From NCBI GenBank assembly GCA_963665015.2, contig CAXXSY010000004.1, forward strand, positions 2,472,790 to 2,536,789: 64,000 bases of DNA. The letters run 5' to 3'. Below are positions 46,204 through 55,211 of the stretch, piece by piece. The stretch's first letter is position 1, and every line of letters begins with the position of its first letter. A program made the translations under genes and the position numbers. The DNA is from G963662655 sp963665015. GTDB taxonomy: Bacteria > Cloacimonadota > Cloacimonadia > Cloacimonadales > JAIOQZ01. Below the pieces are notes generated by a model. The model did no database searches. It saw nothing but the letters and a program-made list of their open reading frames with translations, and was not told where the DNA came from.

Positions 46204-47226
46204 TCAAACCTTCCTTCTCTTGGTTACTCTCTTCTTCCAACCATCGATTTCGTCGTATATTTTATCGATATCCATTCCCAACGAAAGTTCGTATTTCGTC
46301 AGAAGATTGGTGATCTCATCCAGTGACTTCTTACCGAAGTTCCGATACTTGAGCATCTCGTTCTCGCTTTTAGCGACCAGTTCGCCGATGGTCTCGATCT
46401 TCGCGGCTGCCAGGCAGTTGCTCGAACGAACCGTCAGTTCCAGTTCCTTCACGCTCATGTTCAGGAGCTTGTCGAGGCGGTCCAGCTCTTCCGGCATTTC
46501 CACTTCTTCGATGTACTCGGGCTCTTCTTCGAAAAGGACGATCTTGTCGTAGAAGTCCTTCAGAATCTTCGCCGCGAGATACAGCGCGTCCTTGGGCGTA
46601 ATGCTGCCGTCGGTCGTAACTTCGATGGTCAGTTTATCGTAGTCGATCTTCTCACCAACCCGCTGATGACCCGCGTAATAATTCACCTTGAGAATCGGGG
46701 AATAGACGGAGTCGATGGGAATCACGCCCACGGGACGTTCGTCCATCTCGTGCTCGTCGGCCGAGACGTATCCGCGACCGGTTCCGATCCAGATATCCAT
46801 ATGAAATTCCGCGTCTTCAGTCATTTCCAGGAGCTCGAGATCCTCGTTGACAATCTTCACATCGGGGTTGTCGGCTTTCAACTCACCCGCCGTGATGATC
46901 CCTTTGCCTTTGTGATCCAGAACCATATGTTCTTCGCCGACCGAATCGGACTTGATGATCAGCTTTTTCAGGCGCAGGATCAGATCGATGTAATCGGTCT
47001 TGGTTCCCGGGATCGGCACGAACTCGTGATGAAGTCCTTCGATCTTCACGTAGCGAACTGCTGCTCCCTGTATCGAGGAAAGCAGTACGCGGCGCAGCGT
47101 GTTACCGATCGTGGTCGCAAAACCAGGTTCCATCGGCCCAATATCGAATTTCCCATAGACGTTGGTGTATGTCGATTCTTCAACCGATACCTTTTCAGGC
47201 ATTTGTATGGGTTCGAGAAGCATCAT
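46204..47226 (-). CDS. rpoA: RNA polymerase alpha subunit
   Basis: 340 residues from the ATG at 47226 (a second ATG follows at 47223); CCAGGAG precedes it, and the longer frame to 47265 overlaps rpsD. The N-terminal assembly domain (about 1-235) contains TTIGNTLRRVLLSSI and GAAVRYVKIEG. The C-terminal domain (about 260-340) binds UP elements and activators, with VRSSNCLAAAKIETIGELV and YRNFGKKSLDEI. Usual position between rpsD and rplQ. Confidence 0.98.
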   Translation of the reverse strand: MMLLEPIQMPEKVSVEESTYTNVYGKFDIGPMEPGFATTIGNTLRRVLLSSIQGAAVRYVKIEGLHHEFVPIPGTKTDYIDLILRLKKLIIKSDSVGEEHMVLDHKGKGIITAGELKADNPDVKIVNEDLELLEMTEDAEFHMDIWIGTGRGYVSADEHEMDERPVGVIPIDSVYSPILKVNYYAGHQRVGEKIDYDKLTIEVTTDGSITPKDALYLAAKILKDFYDKIVLFEEEPEYIEEVEMPEELDRLDKLLNMSVKELELTVRSSNCLAAAKIETIGELVAKSENEMLKYRNFGKKSLDEITNLLTKYELSLGMDIDKIYDEIDGWKKRVTKRRKV

Positions 47227-47242
47227 ATAAAACTCTCCTGGT

Positions 47243-47854
47243 TTACTTGGAATAGTATTCCACAATCAAACGTTCATCAACGTTCACCGGTATCATTTCA
47301 CGGGACGGGATATCCTTGAATTCTCCACGCAGGTGTTCTTTATCGACTTCGAGCCACTCGAAAGCGGTCGATGTGATCTCGACAGCCTCGAGAATCTGAG
47401 AAGCCTTTTTGCTCTTGTCGCGAATCTCGACCACGTCGCCGGGCTTCAGAAGGAACGACGGGATGTTTACCCGACGGTTGTTCACCATGACGTGTCCGTG
47501 GTTCACGAACTGACGCGCCTGCGGGCGAGTCACGGCGAAGCCCATTCTGAAGACGGTGTTGTCCAGACGGCGTTCGAGAAGCTTGAGCAGGTTCTCGCCG
47601 GTGATGCCTTTCATCTGATCCGCTTTCTTGAAGTAGCGGCGGAACTGTTTTTCCAGTACACCGTACATGTAACGTAATTTCTGTTTTTCTTTCAGATGAA
47701 TGCCGTAGTCACTCATTTTGCGCCGGAAACCCTGTCCATGCTGTCCGGGCGGGTATTTACGGCGTTCAAGAATCTTATCGTATTTCGGGCTTTCGTATAT
47801 GTTTTCACCGAATTTCCTGCATATCTTGGCCTTCGGTCCGGTATATCTTGCCAT
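47243..47854 (-). CDS. rpsD: Ribosomal protein S4
   Basis: 203 residues. MARYTGPKAKICRKFG at the start and an S4 RNA-binding domain (RRLDNTVFRMGFAVTRPQAR, GHVMVNNRRVNIPS). A primary 16S rRNA binder that starts small-subunit assembly; in E. coli it represses the alpha operon by binding its mRNA. It sits in the standard order rpsM-rpsK-rpsD-rpoA. Confidence 0.98.
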   Translation of the reverse strand: MARYTGPKAKICRKFGENIYESPKYDKILERRKYPPGQHGQGFRRKMSDYGIHLKEKQKLRYMYGVLEKQFRRYFKKADQMKGITGENLLKLLERRLDNTVFRMGFAVTRPQARQFVNHGHVMVNNRRVNIPSFLLKPGDVVEIRDKSKKASQILEAVEITSTAFEWLEVDKEHLRGEFKDIPSREMIPVNVDERLIVEYYSK

Positions 47855-47867
47855 TCATTCGCCTCCG

Positions 47868-48263
47868 TTAAATTCTTCTCTGTTTGGGCGGTCTGCAGCC
47901 GTTGTGCGGAATTGGCGTCGCGTCACGGATCATGGTGACGTAGAGTCCGGCTGCGTTCAGCGCGCGGATCGCGGATTCGCGTCCGCCGCCGGGGCCTTTC
48001 ACGATCACGGAAACCTTGTTGATTCCCATGTCCATGACAGCCTTGGCGACCTCGGTCGCTGCGATCTGTGCCGCATACGGCGTGCTTTTACGTGAGCCCT
48101 TGTTTCCGATCTTACCGCCACTCGACCAAGCCAGGACGTTGCCGCCGCGATCGGCGATGGTCACGATGGTGTTATTGAAGCTGGAATGAATATGCGCAAC
48201 AGCTTCGTCGTACGCTACGCGCGTTCTTTTCTTCTTTACTCGTTTAACAGCTTTCTTTGCCAT
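47868..48263 (-). CDS. rpsK: Ribosomal protein S11
   Basis: 131 residues. AHIHSSFNNTIVTIADRGGN and the C-terminal DATPIPHNGCRPPKQRR are diagnostic. It forms part of the platform of the small subunit. It lies 13 bp upstream of rpsD and 11 bp after rpsM. Confidence 0.98.
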   Translation of the reverse strand: MAKKAVKRVKKKRTRVAYDEAVAHIHSSFNNTIVTIADRGGNVLAWSSGGKIGNKGSRKSTPYAAQIAATEVAKAVMDMGINKVSVIVKGPGGGRESAIRALNAAGLYVTMIRDATPIPHNGCRPPKQRRI

Positions 48264-48274
48264 ATCCGTTCCCC

Positions 48275-48646
48275 TTATTTCTTCCTTCTACTGATTCCGC
48301 CAGGCTTAGGACCCTTGCGGGTGCGTGCGTTGGTGTGCGTGCGCTGTCCGTGCACCGGAAGTCCTCTCTTGTGGCGGAGACCACGGTAGGAACCGATTTC
48401 CATTAAACGTTTGATATCCATCGTTGTACGGGTGCGCAGGGCACCTTCGACTATGAAGTCGTTCGTCACGATGTCTCTGATCACTTTTTCTTCTTCAGCG
48501 GAAAGATCCTTTACACGTCTGCTTTCGTCGATATTCGCTTTTTGAAGGATCTTCTCAGCGGACGTTCTGCCGATCCCGAAAATATAGGTTAATCCTATAA
48601 CGATCCGCTTGTTCTTCGGTAGTTCAACACCAGCAATATGTGCCAA
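48275..48646 (-). CDS. rpsM: Ribosomal protein S13
   Basis: 123 residues. MAHIAGVELPKNKRIVIGLT and GLRHKRGLPVHGQRTHTNAR are the family ends. It sits in the head of the small subunit and contacts the P-site tRNA and L5. It follows rpmJ by 11 bp. Confidence 0.98.
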   Translation of the reverse strand: MAHIAGVELPKNKRIVIGLTYIFGIGRTSAEKILQKANIDESRRVKDLSAEEEKVIRDIVTNDFIVEGALRTRTTMDIKRLMEIGSYRGLRHKRGLPVHGQRTHTNARTRKGPKPGGISRRKK

Positions 48647-48657
48647 CCGATTCCTCC

Positions 48658-48774
48658 TTATCCCTGTCTCTGTTTATGCCTTGGATTACTCGGGCAGATT
48701 ACTCTTATTACGCCTTTGCGTTTGATAATTCTGCAGTCTCTGCAGATTGTCTTTACGGATGCTCGTACCTTCAT
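48658..48774 (-). CDS. rpmJ: Ribosomal protein L36
   Basis: 38 codons, ATG at 48774 to TAA at 48658, too short for usual ORF cut-offs. The translation begins MKVRASVKTICRDCRIIKRK and ends SNPRHKQRQG. The zinc-binding set is complete: C11, C14, C27 and H32, so this is the zinc (C+) form. It lies between infA and rpsM as in most bacterial alpha operons. Confidence 0.96.
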   Translation of the reverse strand: MKVRASVKTICRDCRIIKRKGVIRVICPSNPRHKQRQG

Positions 48775-48789
48775 GATATAAACTCCATC

Positions 48790-49008
48790 TTACTTATAGC
48801 GGTAGATTATCCGACCCCGGGTCAAGTCGTAAGGAGATAACTCCAGTTTTACCTTGTCTCCCGGTAGTATCCGGATATAGTTCATTCTCATCTTACCCGA
48901 AGTGTGTGCCAAGATTTCGTGTCCATTCTCCAGCTCGACGCGAAACGTCGTGTTGGGAAGAGCTTCCTTGACTACGCCTTCGACTTCGATAACACCCGCT
49001 TTTGCCAT
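48790..49008 (-). CDS. infA: Translation initiation factor IF-1
   Basis: 72 residues, a single S1/OB domain: VIEVEGVVKEALPNTTFRVE, NGHEILAHTSGKMRMNYIRI, LSPYDLTRGRI. Blocks the A site during initiation. It starts 2 bp after map and is followed by rpmJ. Confidence 0.98.
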   Translation of the reverse strand: MAKAGVIEVEGVVKEALPNTTFRVELENGHEILAHTSGKMRMNYIRILPGDKVKLELSPYDLTRGRIIYRYK

Positions 49009-49010
49009 AT

Positions 49011-49793
49011 TTAAATTTCCTGTTGTTGTATCATATCCGGAAAAGTGAGAATTTCCGGTTCGTTATCCGTCACCAGAATCGTATGTTCGTAGTGCGCCGA
49101 CAAACTTCGATCGGCCACGTACGTATTCCAGCCATCGTCCCGCACGCGGTGTGTACCGATGTTTACCATCGGCTCAATGGCGAACACCATACCCTTCTGA
49201 ATACGGGCTCCAAATCCCTTTCTTCCGATGTTCATGATCGTAGGTTCTTCGTGCAGCGCTTTACCGATTCCGTGGCCGGTGAGCTTCTCAGCCGCAAAGT
49301 AGCCATTCGCTTTGATATGGCTGCCGATCGCGTATGAAATATCGCCGACACGGTTTCCCGGACGCGCCTGCGCGATGCCCAGGTAAAGACATTCTCTGGT
49401 CACGCGCATCAAGCGCCTGGCCTCTTCCGATATCTCACCCACCGGGTACGTCATCGCACCGTCTCCGTAATAACCGTCCTTGCAGGAACCGACATCCACA
49501 CCGATGATATCGCCTTCTTTCAGGACAACCTTACGGGAAGGTATCCCGTGAACGATCGCCTCGTTGACCGAAGCGCATATCGAACCCGGAAACGGCGGCA
49601 AACCCGGAACACTGTAGCCTTTGAACGCCGGCGTTGCACCGTTGTCGCGGATAACTTCCTCCGCGATACGGTCCAGCTCGAGGGTGTTGACACCCGGACG
49701 AATCCATTTCGTCATTTCCTCGAGTACAAGCGAGATGATGTGGTTGCTCACCCTCATCTTCTCGATTGCACCTGCGTCTTTGATATAAATCAT
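49011..49793 (-). CDS. map: Methionine aminopeptidase, type I
   Basis: 260 residues. Removes the initiator methionine from nascent proteins. The dinuclear metal ligands are visible in GVDVGSCKDGYYGDGAMT, HGIGKALHEEP and the late VFAIEPMV. It lies 13 bp after secY; adk, which stands between secY and map in many bacteria, is absent. Confidence 0.97.
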   Translation of the reverse strand: MIYIKDAGAIEKMRVSNHIISLVLEEMTKWIRPGVNTLELDRIAEEVIRDNGATPAFKGYSVPGLPPFPGSICASVNEAIVHGIPSRKVVLKEGDIIGVDVGSCKDGYYGDGAMTYPVGEISEEARRLMRVTRECLYLGIAQARPGNRVGDISYAIGSHIKANGYFAAEKLTGHGIGKALHEEPTIMNIGRKGFGARIQKGMVFAIEPMVNIGTHRVRDDGWNTYVADRSLSAHYEHTILVTDNEPEILTFPDMIQQQEI

Positions 49794-49806
49794 CGGTTTA
49801 CCTTTA

Positions 49807-51120
49807 TCAGCCTCTGCGACCCCGAAGCTTACCCTTCTTCATGAAGCCTTCGTAGTGGCGCATCACCAGGTGAGATTCGATCTGCTGAAGCGTATCCAGC
49901 GCGACGCCCACGATGATGATCAGTCCGGTTCCACCGAAGTAGAACGGGAGCTGGGTGTATTTCTGCATGAATTCGGGCATCACGGCGACGGCTGCGAAGA
50001 AGATCGCGCCAGGGAGCGTGATGCGGGTCAATACGCTGTTGATGTACTCTGCCGTCTTCTTGCCGGGCTTTCTTCCCGGGATGAATCCACCGTACCGCTT
50101 CATGTTGTCGGCGATTTCGGTCGGGTTCATCACGATCGCGGTGTAGAAATAGGCGAAGAAGATGATCAGTGATACGTACAGCAGTGTGTAGAGAAATGCG
50201 CCGGGCGACAGCCAACGGGTCAACGTCATCATCGCGTCGCTTTCCCGGAAGAACATCGCGATGGTCCTCGGGAACATAATGATCGACTGTGCGAAGATGA
50301 TCGGGATCACGCCGGCGGTGTTCACGCGAAGCGGAATGTGCGTGCTCGAGCCGCCATAGACTTTACGACCGACCACGCGCTTGGCGTACTGCACCGGTAT
50401 CTTGCGCATCGCTTCGGTTACCAGGATCACGGACGCCGTTACCAGCACCATGATGACCAGGTTCAGCACAGCCATGAAGATGCTGAGCGAACCGACCTGG
50501 ACCAGCTTGAACATCTGGAAGAATCCTTGCGGATACCGCGCGATGATTCCCGCGAAGATGATCAGGGAAATTCCGTTGCCGATACCGTGCTCGGTGATCT
50601 GCTCACCTAGCCACATGATGAAGATCGTTCCCGTCACCAGCGTAATCACGGTCGTCGATATAAACATCGTACCCTGATTCGCCACAGCCGGAGCTCCGGA
50701 AGCGCTCTTCATGCTCTGAAGCCAGAAACTGATCGTGATCGCGTTGAACGCACCGATCAGAACCGTCAAATACCGTGTATATTGGTTCAGCTTCTTCTGA
50801 CCCTCTGCGCCTTCCTTTTTCAGCTTCTCGAGAAACGGCAGAATGCTGCCCAGAAGCTGGAAGACGATGGATGCCGTGATGTACGGCATGATACCCAGAG
50901 CGAAGATGGAGGCTCGACCGAAGTTACCACCCGCGAACAGGTCAACCAATCCGAATATCGTGTTGGATTGAGACGCGAACGCTTCCTGCAATATGCGAGG
51001 ATTCACACCTGGTACCGGGATAAAACTTCCCAGACGATAGATGATCAGAATCAGCATCGTGAACAGTATCTTCTTCTTCAGATCCGGTATTTTAAAAACG
51101 TTTTTAATACTATCGAGCAA
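49807..51120 (-). CDS. secY: Protein translocase subunit SecY
   Basis: 437 residues with ten membrane helices. Forms the central pore of the Sec channel. The family strings GSFIPVPGVNP, GITASI-like IMPYITASIVFQLLGS, and NPTEIADNMKRYGGFIPGRK near the cytosolic loop that binds ribosomes and SecA are all present. It follows rplO by 1 bp in the usual spc order. Confidence 0.98.
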   Translation of the reverse strand: MLDSIKNVFKIPDLKKKILFTMLILIIYRLGSFIPVPGVNPRILQEAFASQSNTIFGLVDLFAGGNFGRASIFALGIMPYITASIVFQLLGSILPFLEKLKKEGAEGQKKLNQYTRYLTVLIGAFNAITISFWLQSMKSASGAPAVANQGTMFISTTVITLVTGTIFIMWLGEQITEHGIGNGISLIIFAGIIARYPQGFFQMFKLVQVGSLSIFMAVLNLVIMVLVTASVILVTEAMRKIPVQYAKRVVGRKVYGGSSTHIPLRVNTAGVIPIIFAQSIIMFPRTIAMFFRESDAMMTLTRWLSPGAFLYTLLYVSLIIFFAYFYTAIVMNPTEIADNMKRYGGFIPGRKPGKKTAEYINSVLTRITLPGAIFFAAVAVMPEFMQKYTQLPFYFGGTGLIIIVGVALDTLQQIESHLVMRHYEGFMKKGKLRGRRG

Positions 51121-51121
51121 C

Positions 51122-51574
51122 TTAGATTACCTCCGCCTTGCCGCCATTCTTCTCGATCAATGCTTTTGCCGCTTCTGAAAACGCGTTGGCTTTGATCGTC
51201 ATCGCCTTCTCGAATTTCTCCTGACCGTTCGCCAGTACTTTGACGGGACGGGGGTTCGATCTTCCAGCCTTCTTGACGATACCCATCGCTTCCATTTGGG
51301 CTACATCGATTGCCTCTACATCGACATTAACAAATTGCTCAAGGTTCACGATCCGGTAGGACACCTTGAAAATATTCTTGAATCCGCGCTTGGGCAGACG
51401 ACGCTGAATCGGCATCTGACCACCCTCGAACCAGACCGGAACATTTCCGCCGGAACGTGATTTCTGACCTTTGTGGCCACGTCCCGCTGTCTTACCAGTG
51501 CCGCTTCCCTGCCCTTTACCAAGTCTCTTTCTATTTTTCTTGATTTTTGGACGTTTGAGTTCATGAAGCAACAT
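51122..51574 (-). CDS. rplO: Ribosomal protein L15
   Basis: 150 residues. KRLGKGQGSGTGKTAGRGHK and GGQMPIQRRLPKRGF are typical of the basic N-terminal extension that runs into 23S rRNA. Starts 1 bp after rpmD. Confidence 0.98.
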   Translation of the reverse strand: MLLHELKRPKIKKNRKRLGKGQGSGTGKTAGRGHKGQKSRSGGNVPVWFEGGQMPIQRRLPKRGFKNIFKVSYRIVNLEQFVNVDVEAIDVAQMEAMGIVKKAGRSNPRPVKVLANGQEKFEKAMTIKANAFSEAAKALIEKNGGKAEVI

Positions 51575-51575
51575 G

Positions 51576-51761
51576 TTATTCTCCTTCTACAGGTTCAACT
51601 TTCACGAGATGGGAAACCTTTCCCACCATGCCGCGAATCACATCGTTATCTTCGTGGACCCGAGTCTTGGAGATTCTGCCCAGGCCGAGAGCCTTGAGTG
51701 TTCTCTTCATCGGTTCCTTCTGTCCGATCATGCTTCCGGTTTGCGTTACTCTAATCTTCAT
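51576..51761 (-). CDS. rpmD: Ribosomal protein L30
   Basis: 61 residues. MKIRVTQTGSMIGQKEPMKR and LKALGLGRISKTRV are the family signature. The start overlaps the end of rpsE by 11 bp. Confidence 0.97.
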   Translation of the reverse strand: MKIRVTQTGSMIGQKEPMKRTLKALGLGRISKTRVHEDNDVIRGMVGKVSHLVKVEPVEGE

Positions 51762-52275
51762 TCTTCTCCTCCTGTCCGGTCAGCTCGGAGACTTTCTTGC
51801 CGCGAAGACGAGCCACATCCTGGATCGTACGCAGGCTCTTGAGACCGAGAACGGTAGCTTTCACGACGTTCACCGGTGTGTTCGAACCCATCGATTTGGT
51901 CAAGATGTTTTCAATCCCGGCCGCTTCCATGATGGCGCGCATCGGGCCACCCGCGATAACGCCGGTACCGGGAGAAGCCGGTTTCATCAGGACCTTGCTC
52001 GCGCTGAACTTCGCCAGAACTTCGTGCGGGATGGTGCCGCGAACGATCGGGACGCGGAACATGGACTTTCCGGCTTTCTCTTTCGCCTTGCGAATCGCAT
52101 CGACGATTTCGTTGGCCTTGCCGTAGCCCACACCCACGTTACCGTTGCGATCGCCCACAACGACAGTCGCGCTGAAGCTGAAGTTCCGGCCGCCCTTGAC
52201 GACCTTCGCTACACGGTTGGTATCGATGATCTTTTCGATCTCGTATTCCTGGTTCATTTGCTTTTTCTGAAACAA
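51751..52275 (-). CDS. rpsE: Ribosomal protein S5
   Basis: 174 residues when started at the TTG at 52275, which has GGGAGG 5 bases before it; an ATG at 52257 is a weaker choice. VAKVVKGGRNFSFSATVVVG, GYGKANEIVDAIRKA and GTGVIAGGPMRAI mark the dsRBD-like and S5 fold parts. A small-subunit protein that affects decoding accuracy. The TTG start is unusual within the cluster; rpsC uses TTG too. Confidence 0.96.
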   Translation of the reverse strand: MFQKKQMNQEYEIEKIIDTNRVAKVVKGGRNFSFSATVVVGDRNGNVGVGYGKANEIVDAIRKAKEKAGKSMFRVPIVRGTIPHEVLAKFSASKVLMKPASPGTGVIAGGPMRAIMEAAGIENILTKSMGSNTPVNVVKATVLGLKSLRTIQDVARLRGKKVSELTGQEEKNED

Positions 52276-52285
52276 GGTTCCTCCC

Positions 52286-52708
52286 TTAAAACTCTAAGCC
52301 GGCTTTGCGCGCACCGTCCGCCAGCGCTTTGACCCGACCGTGGTACTTGTAGCCGCCACGATCGAACGCGATTTTGGTGATTCCCGCAGCCTTGGCTTTC
52401 TCGCCAAGCTTCAAACCGACCTGGTAACTCTGTTTCACTTTCCTGCCGAGCCTTTTGCTCTTTTTCTTGTCGTCGCCGGCAGGGTCTTCCTTGATCGCGG
52501 CGAGCTCTTCACGCAGCTCCTTGGTGACCGTTGACATGGCTACCAGGGTCTTGCCCTGCTCGTCATCGACGATCTGCGCATAGATATGATTCAGGCTGCG
52601 GAAAACCGACATACGCGGGCGCTCGCTGGTTCCGAAGAGGTTCTTGCGAATCGCGACGCGACGTCTTGCTCTCGCTTTCGATTTCTTGTATGTTGTACCT
52701 TTTTCCAT
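52286..52708 (-). CDS. rplR: Ribosomal protein L18
   Basis: 140 residues, slightly longer than usual because of a charged insertion of about 20 residues (ELAAIKEDPAGDDKKKSKRL). RVAIRKNLFGTSERPRMSVF and the C-terminal AFDRGGYKYHGRVKALADGA are canonical. Binds 5S rRNA. 10 bp before rpsE. Confidence 0.97.
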   Translation of the reverse strand: MEKGTTYKKSKARARRRVAIRKNLFGTSERPRMSVFRSLNHIYAQIVDDEQGKTLVAMSTVTKELREELAAIKEDPAGDDKKKSKRLGRKVKQSYQVGLKLGEKAKAAGITKIAFDRGGYKYHGRVKALADGARKAGLEF

Positions 52709-52725
52709 TTTATCAACTCCCGAGA

Positions 52726-53301
52726 TTATGCCGCACCGGATTTGCCGGGCTTGATCTTGACGAATTCGTCGGAATAGCGGATGCCCTTACCGGTGTTGTA
52801 GTTGATCGGGGGACGGCATTTGCGAACTTCCGCCGCAAATTTACCAACGTCTTCCTTGTGGATTCCCCGGACTTTGATGATCGCCTGGACCGCCAGACGA
52901 GAACCCTTTGCACGAGGTACCGGTTCGGCCTGGACCGTAATGTGATCCGGTATCTCGATCAGGATGTCGTGCGAATAGCCGACACTGAGCTTGAGCCACG
53001 TGTTGACGACCTCGGCGGTGTAGCCGGTTCCGATCAGGTGCAGCACCTTCTCGAAGCCTTCGCTTACGCCGATGACCATGTTGTTCACGAGTGCACGGGT
53101 CAGACCGTGACGGGCTCTCTGCGGAACGGAGTCGTCCTCGCGGGTGACGATAAGCTGGTCGTCTTCCTGCTTGACGGTGATACCGGGAAGGAGTTCGTAA
53201 TCGAGCTCGCCCAGCTTGCCCTTCACGTTGACCATGCTGTCGGTGATCTTTATCTGTACGTCTTTGGGGACCGAAATGGGGATTTTACCTACTCTTGACA
53301 T
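52726..53301 (-). CDS. rplF: Ribosomal protein L6
   Basis: 191 residues from the ATG at 53301 (MSRVGKIPISVPKDV); upstream codons to 53382 overlap rpsH. The C-terminal GKGIRYSDEFVKIKPGKSGA is standard (usually GKGIRY..E..r.KeGK). Located near the factor-binding site of the large subunit. Confidence 0.97.
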   Translation of the reverse strand: MSRVGKIPISVPKDVQIKITDSMVNVKGKLGELDYELLPGITVKQEDDQLIVTREDDSVPQRARHGLTRALVNNMVIGVSEGFEKVLHLIGTGYTAEVVNTWLKLSVGYSHDILIEIPDHITVQAEPVPRAKGSRLAVQAIIKVRGIHKEDVGKFAAEVRKCRPPINYNTGKGIRYSDEFVKIKPGKSGAA

Positions 53302-53314
53302 CTCGTTCTCCTCA

Positions 53315-53728
53315 CTACCACACTTTGCAGATATACTCGCCGCCGAGGTTCTCGTTACGGGCAACGCGGTCGGTAAACACACCGCGGTTGGTCGAGATGA
53401 TGGCGCAGCCTGTGTTGTTGAAGACCGACGGTACGTTGCCGGCTTTCAGATACACACGGCGTCCGGGACGGCTGACGCGCTCGATTCCGCGCATCACAGA
53501 GTCTCCGGTGTTGGTATATCGCAGGTTGATAGATATCTGTTTCCGGTTGATGTTCTTCTTGGGATCCCGCTCGATGAGGTCGTAGTTGTTGAGATAGTTC
53601 TCCTCGGCGAGAATCCGGATGATCGACTCAACCACACTGCTGTGATTCACACGAACGGTCATGTGTTTCGCGCGATACGCGTTTCTAATCTTGGTCAATG
53701 CATCTGCAATCGGATCGGTAACGCTCAT
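53315..53728 (-). CDS. rpsH: Ribosomal protein S8
   Basis: 137 residues. DPIADALTKIRNAYRAKHMT at the start and CAIISTNRGVFTDRVARNEN, GGEYICKVW at the end. Primary 16S binder and, in E. coli, the repressor of the spc operon mRNA. Confidence 0.98.
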   Translation of the reverse strand: MSVTDPIADALTKIRNAYRAKHMTVRVNHSSVVESIIRILAEENYLNNYDLIERDPKKNINRKQISINLRYTNTGDSVMRGIERVSRPGRRVYLKAGNVPSVFNNTGCAIISTNRGVFTDRVARNENLGGEYICKVW

Positions 53729-53736
53729 TCTTCCTC

Positions 53737-53922
53737 CTACCAGCTCGCTCGCTTAACCCCGGGGATTTGACCCTCGGAGGCAAGTTTACGGAAGCAGAGA
53801 CGGCACATGCCGAAGCGTCGGATATACGCCCGTGATCTTCCGCAGAGTTTGCAGCGATTGTACTTGCGCACGCCGAACTTCGGTTCGCGCTGTTGCTTAA
53901 CTCTAAGTGATTTCTTGGCCAT
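53737..53922 (-). CDS. rpsN: Ribosomal protein S14, zinc type
   Basis: 61 residues, the short type Z form with CKLCGRSRAYIRRFGMCRLC (four-cysteine zinc site) and FRKLASEGQIPGVKRASW. Between rplE and rpsH as usual. The zinc form together with zinc-type L36 suggests no zinc-independent replacements in this operon. Confidence 0.98.
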   Translation of the reverse strand: MAKKSLRVKQQREPKFGVRKYNRCKLCGRSRAYIRRFGMCRLCFRKLASEGQIPGVKRASW

Positions 53923-53951
53923 TGAATTCCATCCTTCTATTTACAGATGAC

Positions 53952-54494
53952 TTATTTCTTACGGAAAGGCATGCCGAGTTCTTTCAGGAGCTCGAGCCCT
54001 TCTTCGTCGGTTTTAGCCGAAGACACGATGTTGATATTCAAACCGCGAATCTTGTCAACCTTATCGTAATCGATTTCTGGAAACACGGTTTGCTCCTTGA
54101 TTCCCATCGAGTAGTTACCGCGCCCGTCGAACGAGTTCCGCGGGGTTCCGTGGAAGTCGCGGATGCGGGGGATCACGATGGTGATCAGCCGGTCCAGGAA
54201 TTCGTACATGACTTCGCCGCGAAGCGTAACCATGCAGCCAATCGGCATTCCCTGGCGCAGCTTGAAATTGGAGATCGACTTGGTCGCGTTGGTGATGATG
54301 GGCTTCCGGCCAGTGATCGCGGTCATATCCTTCACGGCGAAATCGAGCACCGCTTTGTTCTGGATTGCCTCACCGACGCCCATGCTGACAACGACCTTCT
54401 CCAGCTTCGGCACCTGGTTTATGTTCTTGTATTCAAAGTGTTTCATCAGTGCAGGAACGATTTCCTTCTGATACCTATCCTTGACCCGGTTCAT
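53952..54494 (-). CDS. rplE: Ribosomal protein L5
   Basis: 180 residues. NQVPKLEKVVVSMGVGEA, GRKPIITNATKSISNFKLRQ and FPEIDYDKVDKIRGLNI are diagnostic. Forms the 5S rRNA complex with L18 and contacts S13 and P-site tRNA. Confidence 0.98.
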   Translation of the reverse strand: MNRVKDRYQKEIVPALMKHFEYKNINQVPKLEKVVVSMGVGEAIQNKAVLDFAVKDMTAITGRKPIITNATKSISNFKLRQGMPIGCMVTLRGEVMYEFLDRLITIVIPRIRDFHGTPRNSFDGRGNYSMGIKEQTVFPEIDYDKVDKIRGLNINIVSSAKTDEEGLELLKELGMPFRKK

Positions 54495-54504
54495 TCCTCA
54501 CTCC

Positions 54505-54822
54505 TTATATCTCGTCGCCGGTCTTCTGGCACACGCGGATGCGCTTGCCGTCGGTCCCTTTGCGGAACACCGCGCGGGTGACCTCACCGGTCTTGTCGTT
54601 GATAAGTTTCACGTTCGAAACATGAATCGGGGCTTCCTTGGTTACAATTCCACCCTGGGGATTCTGCTGGTTGGGCCGGATATGCTTCTTGATGAAATTG
54701 ACTTTTTCCACCACGACGCGCTGGGTCTTCGGGAAAGCCTTCAGGACCTTGCCCTTCACACCTTTGTATTTTCCGGTTAACACGACAACCGTGTCCCCTT
54801 TCTTGATTCTCATCTTTTCCAT
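54505..54822 (-). CDS. rplX: Ribosomal protein L24
   Basis: 105 residues. A KOW motif (KKGDTVVVLTGKYKGVKGKV) at the start and VEKVNFIKKHIRPNQQNPQG in the middle. Early assembly protein of the large subunit. An internal ATG four codons in (MRIKKGD) is an equally possible start. Confidence 0.97.
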   Translation of the reverse strand: MEKMRIKKGDTVVVLTGKYKGVKGKVLKAFPKTQRVVVEKVNFIKKHIRPNQQNPQGGIVTKEAPIHVSNVKLINDKTGEVTRAVFRKGTDGKRIRVCQKTGDEI

Positions 54823-54831
54823 TGTAATCTC

Positions 54832-55200
54832 CTACAGCACTTCTGGAGCCAGAGAAATAATCTTGGTAAAATGTTTTTCCCTGAGTTCACGGGCTACCGG
54901 ACCGAAAATACGCGTGGCTTTTGGCTCGCCGCGATCGTCGATGATCACCGCCGCGTTATCCTGGAAACGGATGTATGATCCGTCCGGGCGTCTTACTTCC
55001 TTGGCTGTCCGAACAATCACCGCGTGCTCGACGCTACCCTTCTTGACCTTTCCGGTCGGGGTCGCGGACTTGATCGCAACAATGATAATATCGCCCACCG
55101 TTGCATACTTACGGCGCGTTCCGCCAAGGACCTTGATGCACATGCATTTCTTTGCCCCGGAGTTGTCAGCGACGTTTAAAATTGTCTGGGCCTGTATCAT
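54832..55200 (-). CDS. rplN: Ribosomal protein L14
   Basis: 122 residues. MIQAQTILNVADNSGAKKCM and the C-terminal LREKHFTKIISLAPEVL are canonical. Large-subunit interface protein. Confidence 0.98.
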   Translation of the reverse strand: MIQAQTILNVADNSGAKKCMCIKVLGGTRRKYATVGDIIIVAIKSATPTGKVKKGSVEHAVIVRTAKEVRRPDGSYIRFQDNAAVIIDDRGEPKATRIFGPVARELREKHFTKIISLAPEVL

Positions 55201-55211
55201 TCGTATGCTCC